Shown piece by piece: positions 46,505-55,794 of a stretch of DNA of 64,000 nt (position 1 is its first letter; each line of letters begins with the position of its first letter). This DNA comes from Pseudomonadota bacterium (GTDB lineage: Bacteria; Vulcanimicrobiota; Vulcanimicrobiia; Eremiobacterales; Eremiobacteraceae), in the NCBI GenBank assembly GCA_021325335.1, contig JAJPHJ010000067.1, forward strand, positions 1-64,000, written 5' to 3'. Below the pieces are notes generated by a model that ran no database searches, was not told where the DNA came from, and saw nothing but the letters and a program-made list of their open reading frames with translations. The translations under genes and the position numbers were made by a program.

Positions 46505-49294
46505 ATGAAAACGGGGACGAAGACCAAGCTGGACCCTAGCGTAAGCGAGGAAGCCCGCTCACTCACTAGTGGAACCCCTAGTCGTAAGCCCGGGACCCCG
46601 TGGATTTCATCTGCACCGCTCGTAGGCAGACACGGCGTGCTCGCCGTGCTGACCCAAGGCCAGCGACCGTGCACCATCATCTTTGGCGAACCGGGAATCG
46701 GGAAGACCCGGTTGCTGGCCGAGGTTCGCCAGCACCTCGGAGCAGACGCCTATAGCGTCGCTTGCCTGCCAACCAGGTCATCGATCCCGCTCGATCCGAT
46801 CGTCGCTCTCGTTCGTGCAATGCACCGTTCGGGTCGCATCGCGTCGGCGGAAGTCCGAGGCGTATCGGCATCCCCGGAGGGGGACCGCATCGTCTGGGCC
46901 TGCGAGGCGCTCGGCCATGCCGCCTCAGCCGACCCCCTCCATATACAAATCGATGACCTGCACGTCGCAGATGATCGCACGCTCGAGGCGGTGCGTTATT
47001 GCGTGGCGCGCCTGTGCGATCTGCCCATCACTTGGCAACTCGCTTCGCGGCGCAGCAATCCAGGCGTCCTGGATCTAGCCTCAGATCTCGAACGCGCAGC
47101 ACTCGGGCGCGTCATCCATCTTGGTGGGCTCAAACTTGACGATCTGCGGACGCTTGCCACGCGGTTGCGTCCTCATGCCGATTTTGACGACGCACAGATC
47201 GCCGAACTCGCGCGACTCACCGGTGGCAACCCACTCTATGCGGAACTGCTGCTCGTCGCGCCGTTGTTGGGAAGCGGGTCCGCATCGAGCGATTTGCGAC
47301 AAGCCCTTCGCAAGCGGATCCAAGCGTTGTCCAGCGAGACCCGTGGCCTCGCTGGGTGGCTCGCGGTGAATGGCGATGCCCTTTCCAGTACGGAACTGGC
47401 CGTCATCACGAAGCGCTCCCCGGGTCAAGTGGCTCACCAACTTGCAGAGTTGACCAATGAATCCGTCATAGAAGAGCACGACGGCTCATTCCGATTCCGA
47501 CATGAGCTCTTGCGCGAAGCCTGCTACGAATTGTTGGACGAGAGCGAGCGCAAGCAGATGCACCTGTCGTTAGCCGCTCGCTGCAAGAATGATTGGAGTT
47601 ACGCCGAGCACCTCCACGGTGCGGGCTTGTTCGATGAAGCAGCAGCGCGTTACAGAAAAATCGGCTGGGAGAGCCTCGATTGTCAGGCGCCGACAGAAGC
47701 GCTCACCGCTTTTGAAAGCGCACTCGAACGGAGCGAGCGCCTCTCGATCGCAGCGATCGAGTCCGCCGGAGGCCAAGCCGCAGCGCTACTCGCCTTGGGA
47801 AAGGTGAGCGAAGCTCAATCCGCATTCGGTCTCTTCGAGACCAACAGCCGGGATCTGCCCAAAGAGACTTGCGCAAGAGTCCGTACGGTGTATGCCGAGA
47901 CGTTGTGGGACGTCACCGACGACGAGGGTGCTGCCCTGCCGATCGCGCGACAGGCGCTCGAGGACGCCCCCGCGGCGCCCGAGCTCATCCCTCGACTCCA
48001 CTACATTATCGGCTCGATTGAAGAACGCGCGGGCAATCTCGCAGAGGCAAGCGAGATCCTCAATCGTGGAATAGCGATATGCGAACGTCCGCGCGATGAC
48101 CGCGCACGCGTCCGCCTCGTAGGATGGCTGGGTGTGGTCTTGGCACGCTTGGGCAAGGTGCACGAGAGCCTTGCAATGCTTGCGGCCGTCGCGAACGAAG
48201 CCGAGAGGCTAGACCTTCCTGATGAACTCGCACGCTGCTGCGTGATCTTGTGTTATGTGGCCCACATGGCGGGCGATAAGCAGACCTACGAGCACTGGTG
48301 CCGAGTAGGTCTTAACGCGCACGGGCCTCGTTCCAAAGCCATCGAGGCAACGCTTCGTTCGAACCTCGCAACTGTTGCTATCAACCAGGGCCATCTAAAG
48401 GAAGCGCTTGGCTTGACCGTTGCCGCCGAGGCGTCCATCGTGGCGGCGAGGTCAAGCTTGCGCAACCGCCTGGTCTGTTCTCAAGCGCAGCTGTACGCGA
48501 TGCTCGGAGACTTCGAAGCTGCCGTTCGAGTGCTTCAGGCGGCCCGGGATAGCTCGCTCACGAAAGCCGAGCGCAGGGCGACTGCCTTTACGTCGGGGTT
48601 CGTCGACGAACTGCGCGAGCGACATGACGACGCCATGGTGCACTACCGCGCGGTTATTGCAGACCGAGACCGGGCCGATCCGGGAGAAGTCTACGAAGTT
48701 CGGGCCTTGAGCGGTCTCGTACGGTTGACTGCACTGCGAGATGGTCCGACGAGCGCCGAAGCGGGTCTCGTCCAGCTGCGGGAAATAGCCGACCAGGGGT
48801 GGCCGATCGCCATGCGCTCACTGGATGAGGCCGAGGGCTGTCTCGCGCTTATCCGGGGGGATCCCCAAGGCGCGACCACGCTCCTCCAAGCGGCACGGCA
48901 ATGCGAGTATCCTTTCTGGCGTGCGCATCTGGAGTTGCTGGTCGCGCGCCTGACTGAGGATCGGCAACTTTTCTTGGAAGTGATAGAAAGCTTTGACCTC
49001 ATGGGCGCGCGGGTTGCGGCCGATCGAGCTCGAGGTCTGGCTCGAGCGCTCGGACTGAGGCCCGGACGCAAGCGTGAGATGCATGGCGCGCTTTCGTCGC
49101 GCGAAGAGTCGGTCGCGTTTCTCATAGGAAATGGAAAGACCAATGCGGAGATCGGCGAGATCTTGCACATCAGCAGCCGAACCGTTGAATACCACGTGGG
49201 CAACATCTTGAGCAAATGCGGGTTGCGCTCGCGCGTAGATATAGCGAGGTTGCTGGCCGCAGGGCAACCGTTAGGTCCCCCGGCCAGTGCCTGA
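46505..49294 (+). CDS. LuxR-family regulator with N-terminal AAA ATPase and TPR-like region
   Basis: IIFGEPGIGKTRLLAEV Walker A; C-terminal LIGNGKTNAEIGEILHISSRTVEYHVGNILSKCGLRSRVDIARLL. Confidence 0.92.
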   Translation: MKTGTKTKLDPSVSEEARSLTSGTPSRKPGTPWISSAPLVGRHGVLAVLTQGQRPCTIIFGEPGIGKTRLLAEVRQHLGADAYSVACLPTRSSIPLDPIVALVRAMHRSGRIASAEVRGVSASPEGDRIVWACEALGHAASADPLHIQIDDLHVADDRTLEAVRYCVARLCDLPITWQLASRRSNPGVLDLASDLERAALGRVIHLGGLKLDDLRTLATRLRPHADFDDAQIAELARLTGGNPLYAELLLVAPLLGSGSASSDLRQALRKRIQALSSETRGLAGWLAVNGDALSSTELAVITKRSPGQVAHQLAELTNESVIEEHDGSFRFRHELLREACYELLDESERKQMHLSLAARCKNDWSYAEHLHGAGLFDEAAARYRKIGWESLDCQAPTEALTAFESALERSERLSIAAIESAGGQAAALLALGKVSEAQSAFGLFETNSRDLPKETCARVRTVYAETLWDVTDDEGAALPIARQALEDAPAAPELIPRLHYIIGSIEERAGNLAEASEILNRGIAICERPRDDRARVRLVGWLGVVLARLGKVHESLAMLAAVANEAERLDLPDELARCCVILCYVAHMAGDKQTYEHWCRVGLNAHGPRSKAIEATLRSNLATVAINQGHLKEALGLTVAAEASIVAARSSLRNRLVCSQAQLYAMLGDFEAAVRVLQAARDSSLTKAERRATAFTSGFVDELRERHDDAMVHYRAVIADRDRADPGEVYEVRALSGLVRLTALRDGPTSAEAGLVQLREIADQGWPIAMRSLDEAEGCLALIRGDPQGATTLLQAARQCEYPFWRAHLELLVARLTEDRQLFLEVIESFDLMGARVAADRARGLARALGLRPGRKREMHGALSSREESVAFLIGNGKTNAEIGEILHISSRTVEYHVGNILSKCGLRSRVDIARLLAAGQPLGPPASA

Positions 49295-49315
49295 CACCTC
49301 AGGCAGTGCGCTTAG

Positions 49316-49932
49316 TCATTTTGCGGTCGGATGCACGCTCACTCGATAGCCCGCCGATAATACGGCGATCGTTGCTCTCGGTGTGAGAACGACGACGCGG
49401 CCGCTTGTCGGGCGCTTCTGTCGTTCCACGTATCCGGTCGGAGACCAGGCGAGGATCTGTTTTCCGAGGACGAGCCAGGCGCGGCCGTCGATTGCAATGT
49501 ATGACCCGTCTGGCAGCGCGGCTGCGTGCTCTTCGTACGTCCGCTTCGCACGCGGGCCTGCACGCCTGTCGTCCTGAAGCTTGCGGTCGATGATATCGGC
49601 GCTCACCGGCGCGCCGTGGCAACGAACCCACAATTCGCGAAAGCGCTTGTAATCGACGTTGCGGCATTCCGCGCAGGGGCGATGGCCCGCCGCAAACGCC
49701 GTCGCTTCATCGAGAAAGAAGAGCTCGGTGTAGGAGTGCGGCCGCATGACGATCCGGTGCCGGCCGCGGAACTCTAACCGGCATACAAGCCAGTGCCGCA
49801 CCTGCGAATATCGGATGACGCGCCGGGCTTCATCGTGGAGGATCCCGCGGTTGCCCATAACGAGACCGCGTCCCTCGAGAGCGACGATATCCCCAAAAGG
49901 AGTGACGCGGTTTTGCAGCGGCACGTGACCGG
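49316..49932 (-). CDS. conserved protein with Ada-like Cys motif
   Basis: YTELFFLDEATAFAAGHRPCAECRNVDYKRF; likely start near 49930 inside track ORF 49316..50149. Confidence 0.6.
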
Positions 49933-51438
49933 CTATTGCGGTTCTGCGCGCACCGTGCTGAGAATCTCGGGCACGAGGCTCTTGATGTAGTCGCTCCACA
50001 CGGGATACTGGCCGTAGTTCGCCGCCGTTATCAAGAGCGTCATGTCCAGCTGGGGAAACACGAATAACAGTTGGCCGCCATTGCCGCCGGCGCTGATCGC
50101 TTTGATCTTCCGCGCGCCGATCGGATATTGGTAGAGGTGCCAACCCCACCCATAGTCGCCGATCTCCCCTTTTACGGTGCTACGTTTCGTCGCGACTTGC
50201 TGCAGCCACGCGCCGTCGATGATCGGCGTGCCGTTCCAGTGCCCACCGCTCAAGAACAACTGCCCGAACTTCAAGAAATCACGCGGGCGAAAGCGGTCTC
50301 CTCCGCCCATGTAGGCCTCATCCGAGGGCGGCGGCATGAGCCACATGGCGTAGCGCCCGAATTGCATGGGTCCAGCGAACCGCGATGCGAAGTATGCAGG
50401 CAGCCACTGCTGGGTCTGCTGCGCGACGATCGCTCCCAGCAGGTTGATCCCCGCGGTGCAATAGACGGCAAGCGTTCCCGGAGCCGCCTCCATGGGCAGA
50501 TCGAGGGTGTACTTATACCAGTCCGGCTGCTTGGTCTGGGATTGCATGACGTCTTCATTGCCCGGTGAGTTGTCGTCGTTGTCGTCGCAAGCATAGCCGG
50601 ACTGCATCGACATCAGATCGGCAATCGTCATGTTCCTTTTGAGACGATCGTTGTTGGCGACCGGCGCGTCGTTCTTCAGCAGATCGTAGACCCGCGACTG
50701 AGGGTTAAAGGTGGCACCAGGCTCCTCCATAGCACGACCCACGAGCAACGTCGTCACGCTCTTGCCGGCCGAGCGCATGTCGTGCAGCCCGTCTCTTTCG
50801 AATCCATTGAAGTAGGCATCGAGCACCAACTTGCCGTGGCGCGCGATGGTCAGGCTTTGGATGTACGGAGCGCGCAGCGATGTGGGCGCCTGGGCGGTGA
50901 CGCTTTCGATGATCGAGACGAGCTGCGGCGTGTCGATGCCTTCGGTTTGCAGCGAGGCCACTTGCCATCCGTCATCGGTCTGTCGTGGGACCTGATACGC
51001 GTACGGCCCGACGTCGGAGCTTGTCCGATGCAAGACGAATGTGCCTGGAAGCGGATCGAAGTGGAAGCTCAGCGTGTCCGCTTGAGCATCGTACTGGCCG
51101 ACGATGCTTTGCTGGCCTTGAGCCGCAAGCGTGACGGTGTTGCCGTCCACCGCGACCGCGCGAGGGCCGATACCGGCTCCGAAGTTCTGCTCGGGATTGC
51201 GAATGAACGCGGATAACGAACCGTCGGCTCGCGCTGTGATGTAGAGGTTCATGCTCATAATATCTTGGAGCGGCGTGGGCTCCTGCGCGCCCGGCGTCAC
51301 CCACCGATAGGTGAGGGTGCCGGTCGGATCTTGAACCCACAGTCCCTCTCTCGCGCTGCCTTGGCCGGTTGGGTAATTTTGTTGGCCGGCCCACACACCC
51401 ACAAGGTTCAGGGTCAATAACAACAAGGCGACAAGCAT
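49933..51438 (-). CDS. class C-type serine hydrolase (beta-lactamase family)
   Basis: MRSAGKSVTTLLVGRAM (SxxK-like), YCTAGINLLGAIV, GGNGGQLLFVFP; signal peptide. Confidence 0.85.
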   Translation of the reverse strand: MLVALLLLTLNLVGVWAGQQNYPTGQGSAREGLWVQDPTGTLTYRWVTPGAQEPTPLQDIMSMNLYITARADGSLSAFIRNPEQNFGAGIGPRAVAVDGNTVTLAAQGQQSIVGQYDAQADTLSFHFDPLPGTFVLHRTSSDVGPYAYQVPRQTDDGWQVASLQTEGIDTPQLVSIIESVTAQAPTSLRAPYIQSLTIARHGKLVLDAYFNGFERDGLHDMRSAGKSVTTLLVGRAMEEPGATFNPQSRVYDLLKNDAPVANNDRLKRNMTIADLMSMQSGYACDDNDDNSPGNEDVMQSQTKQPDWYKYTLDLPMEAAPGTLAVYCTAGINLLGAIVAQQTQQWLPAYFASRFAGPMQFGRYAMWLMPPPSDEAYMGGGDRFRPRDFLKFGQLFLSGGHWNGTPIIDGAWLQQVATKRSTVKGEIGDYGWGWHLYQYPIGARKIKAISAGGNGGQLLFVFPQLDMTLLITAANYGQYPVWSDYIKSLVPEILSTVRAEPQ

Positions 51439-51528
51439 CTTTTGGCCTCCTACCCGGCGGAGAGTTCCAGGCGCCGTGCTGCGCCGCTTGCCTAAAGAGA
51501 GGCTTATTTTAGACGTTTACGACCAGGA

Positions 51529-52386
51529 TTAACGGACGAGTTGCGCTGCGACTTGGCCCACCTGGGCGAGCGCCGCATCTCGTGCGTCGCGACCCGCAGG
51601 CGATTCGGCGAAATAAGCGGCGATCAACAATGGTTGGCGGTTTGGTGGCCGGGCGATTGCCACGTCATTGGTTTCGCCGTGGCCACCCGTCCCCGTCTTG
51701 TCACCCACGACCCAACTTGACGGCAATCCCGCGCGCAGACGTTGGGCACCAGTCGTGCTCGCGCGTAACCAATCCAGCAGCAGCGCTCGAGACGGCGCCG
51801 ACAGCACGGAACCCACAAGAATCTCGTGCATGAGCGCCATCATCGCGGATGGCGTCGTGGTATCTCGTGCGTCGCCGGGAGTGGCTTCATTGAGATCGGG
51901 CTCGGTCCGGTCGAGCCGCGTCAGCGGATCTCCGAGTGTCCTAGCGTAGCGGGTGAATCCAGATGGTCCGCCGATCGCTCTCAGGATGAGGTTCCCCGCG
52001 GTATTGTCGCTTTGGCAAATCGCCGCACGACACAGAGCTCCCAAAGACATGGATCCGTCTGCCACGTGCGCGCTCGTGACGGGAGAGTAATCGAGCAAGT
52101 CGCGACGGCTGTATGTCACGCGTTCGCCAAGGTGGGTCAGGCCCTTGTCGACCCGCGCAAGCAGCGCGGCGACGGCGAACCACTTAAACGTGCTGCACAG
52201 CGCGAAACGCGCATGGGGTCGGCGTTCGACGCGCGCGCCGTCATCCGTATCCCAAATGACCACGCCGAGGCGGCCGCCGAAACGGCGTTCGATCGTAGCG
52301 AGCCGGTCTTGCGAGGTTGAGACCAACTGACCGGAAGGTCGCATAGCAAGCGACAGAACGCCGAGGACAAAGCCGCTTCGATTCAT
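51529..52386 (-). CDS. class A beta-lactamase
   Basis: CSTFKWFAV (S70xxK), CQSDNTAGN (SDN), RTEPDLNEATPGDARDTTTP (ExxLN omega loop), VGDKTGTGGHGETND (KTG); start at MNRSGFVLG. Confidence 0.92.
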   Translation of the reverse strand: MNRSGFVLGVLSLAMRPSGQLVSTSQDRLATIERRFGGRLGVVIWDTDDGARVERRPHARFALCSTFKWFAVAALLARVDKGLTHLGERVTYSRRDLLDYSPVTSAHVADGSMSLGALCRAAICQSDNTAGNLILRAIGGPSGFTRYARTLGDPLTRLDRTEPDLNEATPGDARDTTTPSAMMALMHEILVGSVLSAPSRALLLDWLRASTTGAQRLRAGLPSSWVVGDKTGTGGHGETNDVAIARPPNRQPLLIAAYFAESPAGRDARDAALAQVGQVAAQLVR

Positions 52387-52440
52387 ATGTTTGGCAGGCG
52401 CTCTGCGGGGAACATCACATGACAATCAGATCGCTCGCGC

Positions 52441-53025
52441 TTGAGCGACGAAGGAGCAGCTATGCCACTACCGCCGTCGGAGACCGTCGCGCTCATCGTC
52501 ATCGCAATCCTGGTGGTCGTGCTCATCGTGATGCTTGCAGTCCGCGCCCAAAGAACGCGCCACCTTCGAGAACAGTTTGGTCCAGAATACGATCGGACCG
52601 TTGCAAATACCGCCGACAGGGCCAAGGCCGAAGCGGCGCTCAGCTCGCGAGAAAAAAAGCGCGAGCGCTTTCAAAGCCGCGAATTGGATCAGGCGGCGCT
52701 CAGGCGTTTCAAAGAGCAGTGGCGCGTGGTGCAGGTGCGCTTTGTCGACGATCCGAGCAACTCCGTGCGCGAAGCGGACGGGCTCGTCAATCAGGTGATG
52801 CTGCAACGGGGATATCCAATGGATACCTTCGATCAGCGTGCCTCCGACATCTCGGTCGACTACCCGCGGGTCGTCGAGAACTATCGCCAAGCTCATCAAA
52901 TCTCGCTTGCAAACGATAGAGGCGAGGCTTCCACCGAGGACCTCCGGCGATCGCTCATCTACTATCGATCGCTTTTTGACGAATTGCTCGCGACACGCGA
53001 TCAGAGCTTAAAGGAGACAGGCTAA
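52441..53025 (+). CDS. conserved membrane-anchored secreted-type protein
   Basis: TM then REQFGPEYDRTVANT...AEAALSSREKKRERF...FVDDPSNSVREADGLVNQVMLQRGYP. Confidence 0.75.
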   Translation: MSDEGAAMPLPPSETVALIVIAILVVVLIVMLAVRAQRTRHLREQFGPEYDRTVANTADRAKAEAALSSREKKRERFQSRELDQAALRRFKEQWRVVQVRFVDDPSNSVREADGLVNQVMLQRGYPMDTFDQRASDISVDYPRVVENYRQAHQISLANDRGEASTEDLRRSLIYYRSLFDELLATRDQSLKETG

Positions 53026-53405
53026 TGGACAAACCCGATGATCGCACTGACGTGGAAGAAACCGAGCGTTCGTCCGACGACGCACGCGCGACCGCGACCG
53101 CCGAACGCCGGAACGGGGACGTAAACCAAGGTCAATCCGAGGGACTGCTCGACGCTGGCCAAGCGCAAGACTACCGGGGCCGCTGGACCTCCATTCAGGC
53201 GGTATTCGTCGACGAGCCCAAGAAATCAGTCGAGCAAGCCGATGCACTCGTCGAGGAAGTGATGAAAAACTTGACGGATACATTCGGCCGCGAGCGCGGC
53301 AATCTCGAGCAACAGTGGTCGTCGGGCGAGGAAGTCTCAACCGAGCAGTTGCGGGTCGCCTTGCAGCGCTATCGCACATTCTTCGAACGGCTGTTGTCAG
53401 CCTAA
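53025..53405 (+). CDS. short paralogue of the upstream gene
   Basis: YRGRWTSIQAVFVDEPKKSVEQADALVEEVMKNL parallels the C-terminal region of 52441..53025; overlaps its stop. Confidence 0.7.
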   Translation: MDKPDDRTDVEETERSSDDARATATAERRNGDVNQGQSEGLLDAGQAQDYRGRWTSIQAVFVDEPKKSVEQADALVEEVMKNLTDTFGRERGNLEQQWSSGEEVSTEQLRVALQRYRTFFERLLSA

Positions 53406-53422
53406 CCGAAGGCGAGGCGGAC

Positions 53423-53989
53423 ATGGCATCTCTCCGTTGGCTGGCGTCGATCGATGATGCACGCGCGCAGGCGGGCGCGGACAAAAAGCTCGTCCTGCTC
53501 GATTTTTTCAGCCCTACCTGAGGGGGTTGCAAAGCGCTGGATACCGTGACGTATCCACAAACCTTCGTCCAAGACATCATCAACGAATATTGCGTCCCCA
53601 TCCAGATCAACAATAGCCTCGACGATAACAAGCCGATCGTCGAGCGGTTTCGCCACGTCTGGACTCCCGATCTGCGAATCCTCGACGACAGCGGTTACGA
53701 GCTGTATCGTTGGAACGGCTATCTTCCGCCAGCCGAGTTTGCAGCCCAGGTGCTCGCGGCGCTTGGCCATGCCCGGCTGCGCCTTCGGCAGTTTGAAGCC
53801 GCGGAAGCCCACTATGCCGACCTGCTGCGCCGCTTTCCGACCGCATTCGTGGCGCCCGAGGCGCAGTATTTCGCAGCCGTTACCGGCTACAGGAAAACCG
53901 GCGAGCCAAACGCCTTGCTGCACGGCTGGCACGAGTTAGAGAAGACCTACCCGAAGACGGAATGGGCGGCCAAACAGAATTTCGATTGA
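53423..53989 (+). CDS. predicted selenoprotein: thioredoxin-like UGGC protein (TGA at 53519-53521 read as Sec, residue 33 of 188)
   Basis: Same frame on both sides of the TGA: MASLRWLASIDDARAQAGADKKLVLLDFFSPT-U-GGCKALDTVTYPQTFVQDIINEYCVPIQIN...; CxxC-position TGA; downstream SECIS-like hairpin. Confidence 0.75.
53538..53557 (+). promoter_or_regulatory. candidate bacterial SECIS hairpin
   Basis: TGGATAC-CGTGAC-GTATCCA: 7-bp perfect stem, 6-nt loop with G at loop position 2, loop begins 24 nt after the TGA. Confidence 0.6.
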
Positions 53990-53995
53990 CAACCC

Positions 53996-55741
53996 TTAGG
54001 TGAGAATCGGTCCGAGAGCGCGCAGTTGGATACGTGCGGTTTCAAGATCGACCGCTCCGGAAGTGACGGCGACGAGCAGCTCGGCGCGCTCGCGAGCTCG
54101 GATCGCGTAAAGCTCCGCAGCGATCGCGTGTGCGGCATCGCGCACCATTCTGATCTCGTCCGGCGCATAGCTCTCCCCATTCGTGCGGCGGCCGCACAAA
54201 AGCGCGCCGATCAACTGCCCTCGCACGACGAGCGCAAAAGCCACCGCATCGCTGCCGAGCGCGCTCGTGACATCGCCGAGATCGACTTGCAAGAGTCTCG
54301 CGCGCAGGCGCACGAAGGCGAGATCGTCGACGCCGACCGTTTGCGGCAAATTCGGCAAGCCCTGGTCTAACGCGAGCGCATACCCATCCTCGCGCCGTTC
54401 GTAGACCGCCGCTCCGGCCGCGTCGAGGGCAGCGGGGATCTCCGTCGTGGCCCGCTGCAAGAGGGCTTGTGCATTCTCGGTGTAGGCGGCTTCATCGGAA
54501 AGCTGTCGGAGCGCAAGGGCCGCCTGAAATTTTCGCCGGAATAGCGTGCGTTCGAGCGCTCCCTCAACCCGCTTGTGCAACGCGTTGAGCGAGAGACCGA
54601 GTCCGAGCGCGACCGCGATCTCGACGGCAAGACCGACGCCCCGGCTGACGGCGACTGCGTTAAGGACGTTTTCCACCAAGATGAAGATCCCGACGACCAG
54701 CGTCGTCAGCACCGTGTAGACGAGGGTCCGGTTGAGCACGAAGTTGACGTCGATGATCCTGTGCCGGAGGATTGCGTACGCACACCCGAGCGGAAAGATC
54801 ATGACCGTGAGCCATTCGACACCGGAGAGATGGATCGGGTGGGGGACGATGCGATTGAAGAGATTGAGGAGCACGCCAAAGCGGCTGATGAGAAAGGCCC
54901 AGAACACCCAGCGAACGCGTTGACGCGCAAGGCCTGTGGTGCGCAGGTAGCTGAGCGCGAAGAACCCGATGATAACGAGCTGCGAGGCGCTGAAGAGCGC
55001 GTTGGCAACCCATGGCGCGACAGGAATGGCCGAACAGCCGGCTCGTGCCTGCGCTGTCGCGTTGATCGTATTGACGAGGAGCTCTGGCACGATCGTCACC
55101 AGCAAGAGCGCGCGTGTTATGGAGACTGCAGCGCGCGAAACCCCTGTGGCGATCGACTCCACGACCAGGTAGAGCATGAACGGCGAGTAGGTCCACAAAA
55201 AAGAAGTCAACGCGCCGCCGGCAAGGCGTCCGGTTATGCTGAACGCGCCCCACCACGCATCGGGCAGCGCAACGGCCACGCCGAGACACCAGATCCCCAA
55301 GACAAGCGACGCCCGATCGCGGCCGCGCAAGAGCACCAAAATACCGACCGCGAGAATGACAAGTTTGAATCCCAACTGCGCCAGGAATTTTGTGAGGCTG
55401 TCGGTGTGGCGGAATTGGTACGGAAGAGAAAGTCGTCGATCGCCGCGTTGCACGGACAGCACCGTTCGCTCGCCCGCATGCGCAGCTTGAGTCGGCGTCG
55501 CGTGAAAGACGGCCGCGATCCGAGCGCTTTCGTCCATTTGGGGCAGCAGCAACCTGTCGCCCTCTCGGAGACCTGCGGCGCGATCCGCATCGTCGACGGG
55601 CAGCAGTTGCAGCGAACATGCCGTGTCCTGGATCGAGCTAGGAGCCAAAGCGGCGCTCTGCGGCCACGACACCACCTCAGCGACCAACAAAGCAGTTGCG
55701 ACGAGCGACAATGCCGCTGCCGCGACCAAGCGCAGGCTCAT
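53996..55741 (-). CDS. membrane sensor-like protein (PDZ-like N-term, multi-TM, GAF-like C-term)
   Basis: multiple TM segments and ALLQRATTEIPAALDAAGAAVYERREDGYAL... GAF-like region; no kinase motifs seen. Confidence 0.6.
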   Translation of the reverse strand: MSLRLVAAAALSLVATALLVAEVVSWPQSAALAPSSIQDTACSLQLLPVDDADRAAGLREGDRLLLPQMDESARIAAVFHATPTQAAHAGERTVLSVQRGDRRLSLPYQFRHTDSLTKFLAQLGFKLVILAVGILVLLRGRDRASLVLGIWCLGVAVALPDAWWGAFSITGRLAGGALTSFLWTYSPFMLYLVVESIATGVSRAAVSITRALLLVTIVPELLVNTINATAQARAGCSAIPVAPWVANALFSASQLVIIGFFALSYLRTTGLARQRVRWVFWAFLISRFGVLLNLFNRIVPHPIHLSGVEWLTVMIFPLGCAYAILRHRIIDVNFVLNRTLVYTVLTTLVVGIFILVENVLNAVAVSRGVGLAVEIAVALGLGLSLNALHKRVEGALERTLFRRKFQAALALRQLSDEAAYTENAQALLQRATTEIPAALDAAGAAVYERREDGYALALDQGLPNLPQTVGVDDLAFVRLRARLLQVDLGDVTSALGSDAVAFALVVRGQLIGALLCGRRTNGESYAPDEIRMVRDAAHAIAAELYAIRARERAELLVAVTSGAVDLETARIQLRALGPILT

Positions 55742-55794
55742 CGCAGGCCCAATTCTGGGGCCGCGGGCGAGTTCCTAAGGCCTGTCTGGGATTC

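Noticed and set aside
53519-53521. TGA as a simple nonsense mutation or sequencing error in a Cys-type thioredoxin
   Set aside because: Not fully excluded, but the exact CxxC position plus a correctly spaced SECIS-like hairpin makes Sec the better explanation.
53519-53521. Genome-wide TGA recoding (for example to Gly or Trp)
   Set aside because: Other genes in the window end at TGA with downstream genes starting right there (for example the ABC substrate-binding gene at 31656-31658).
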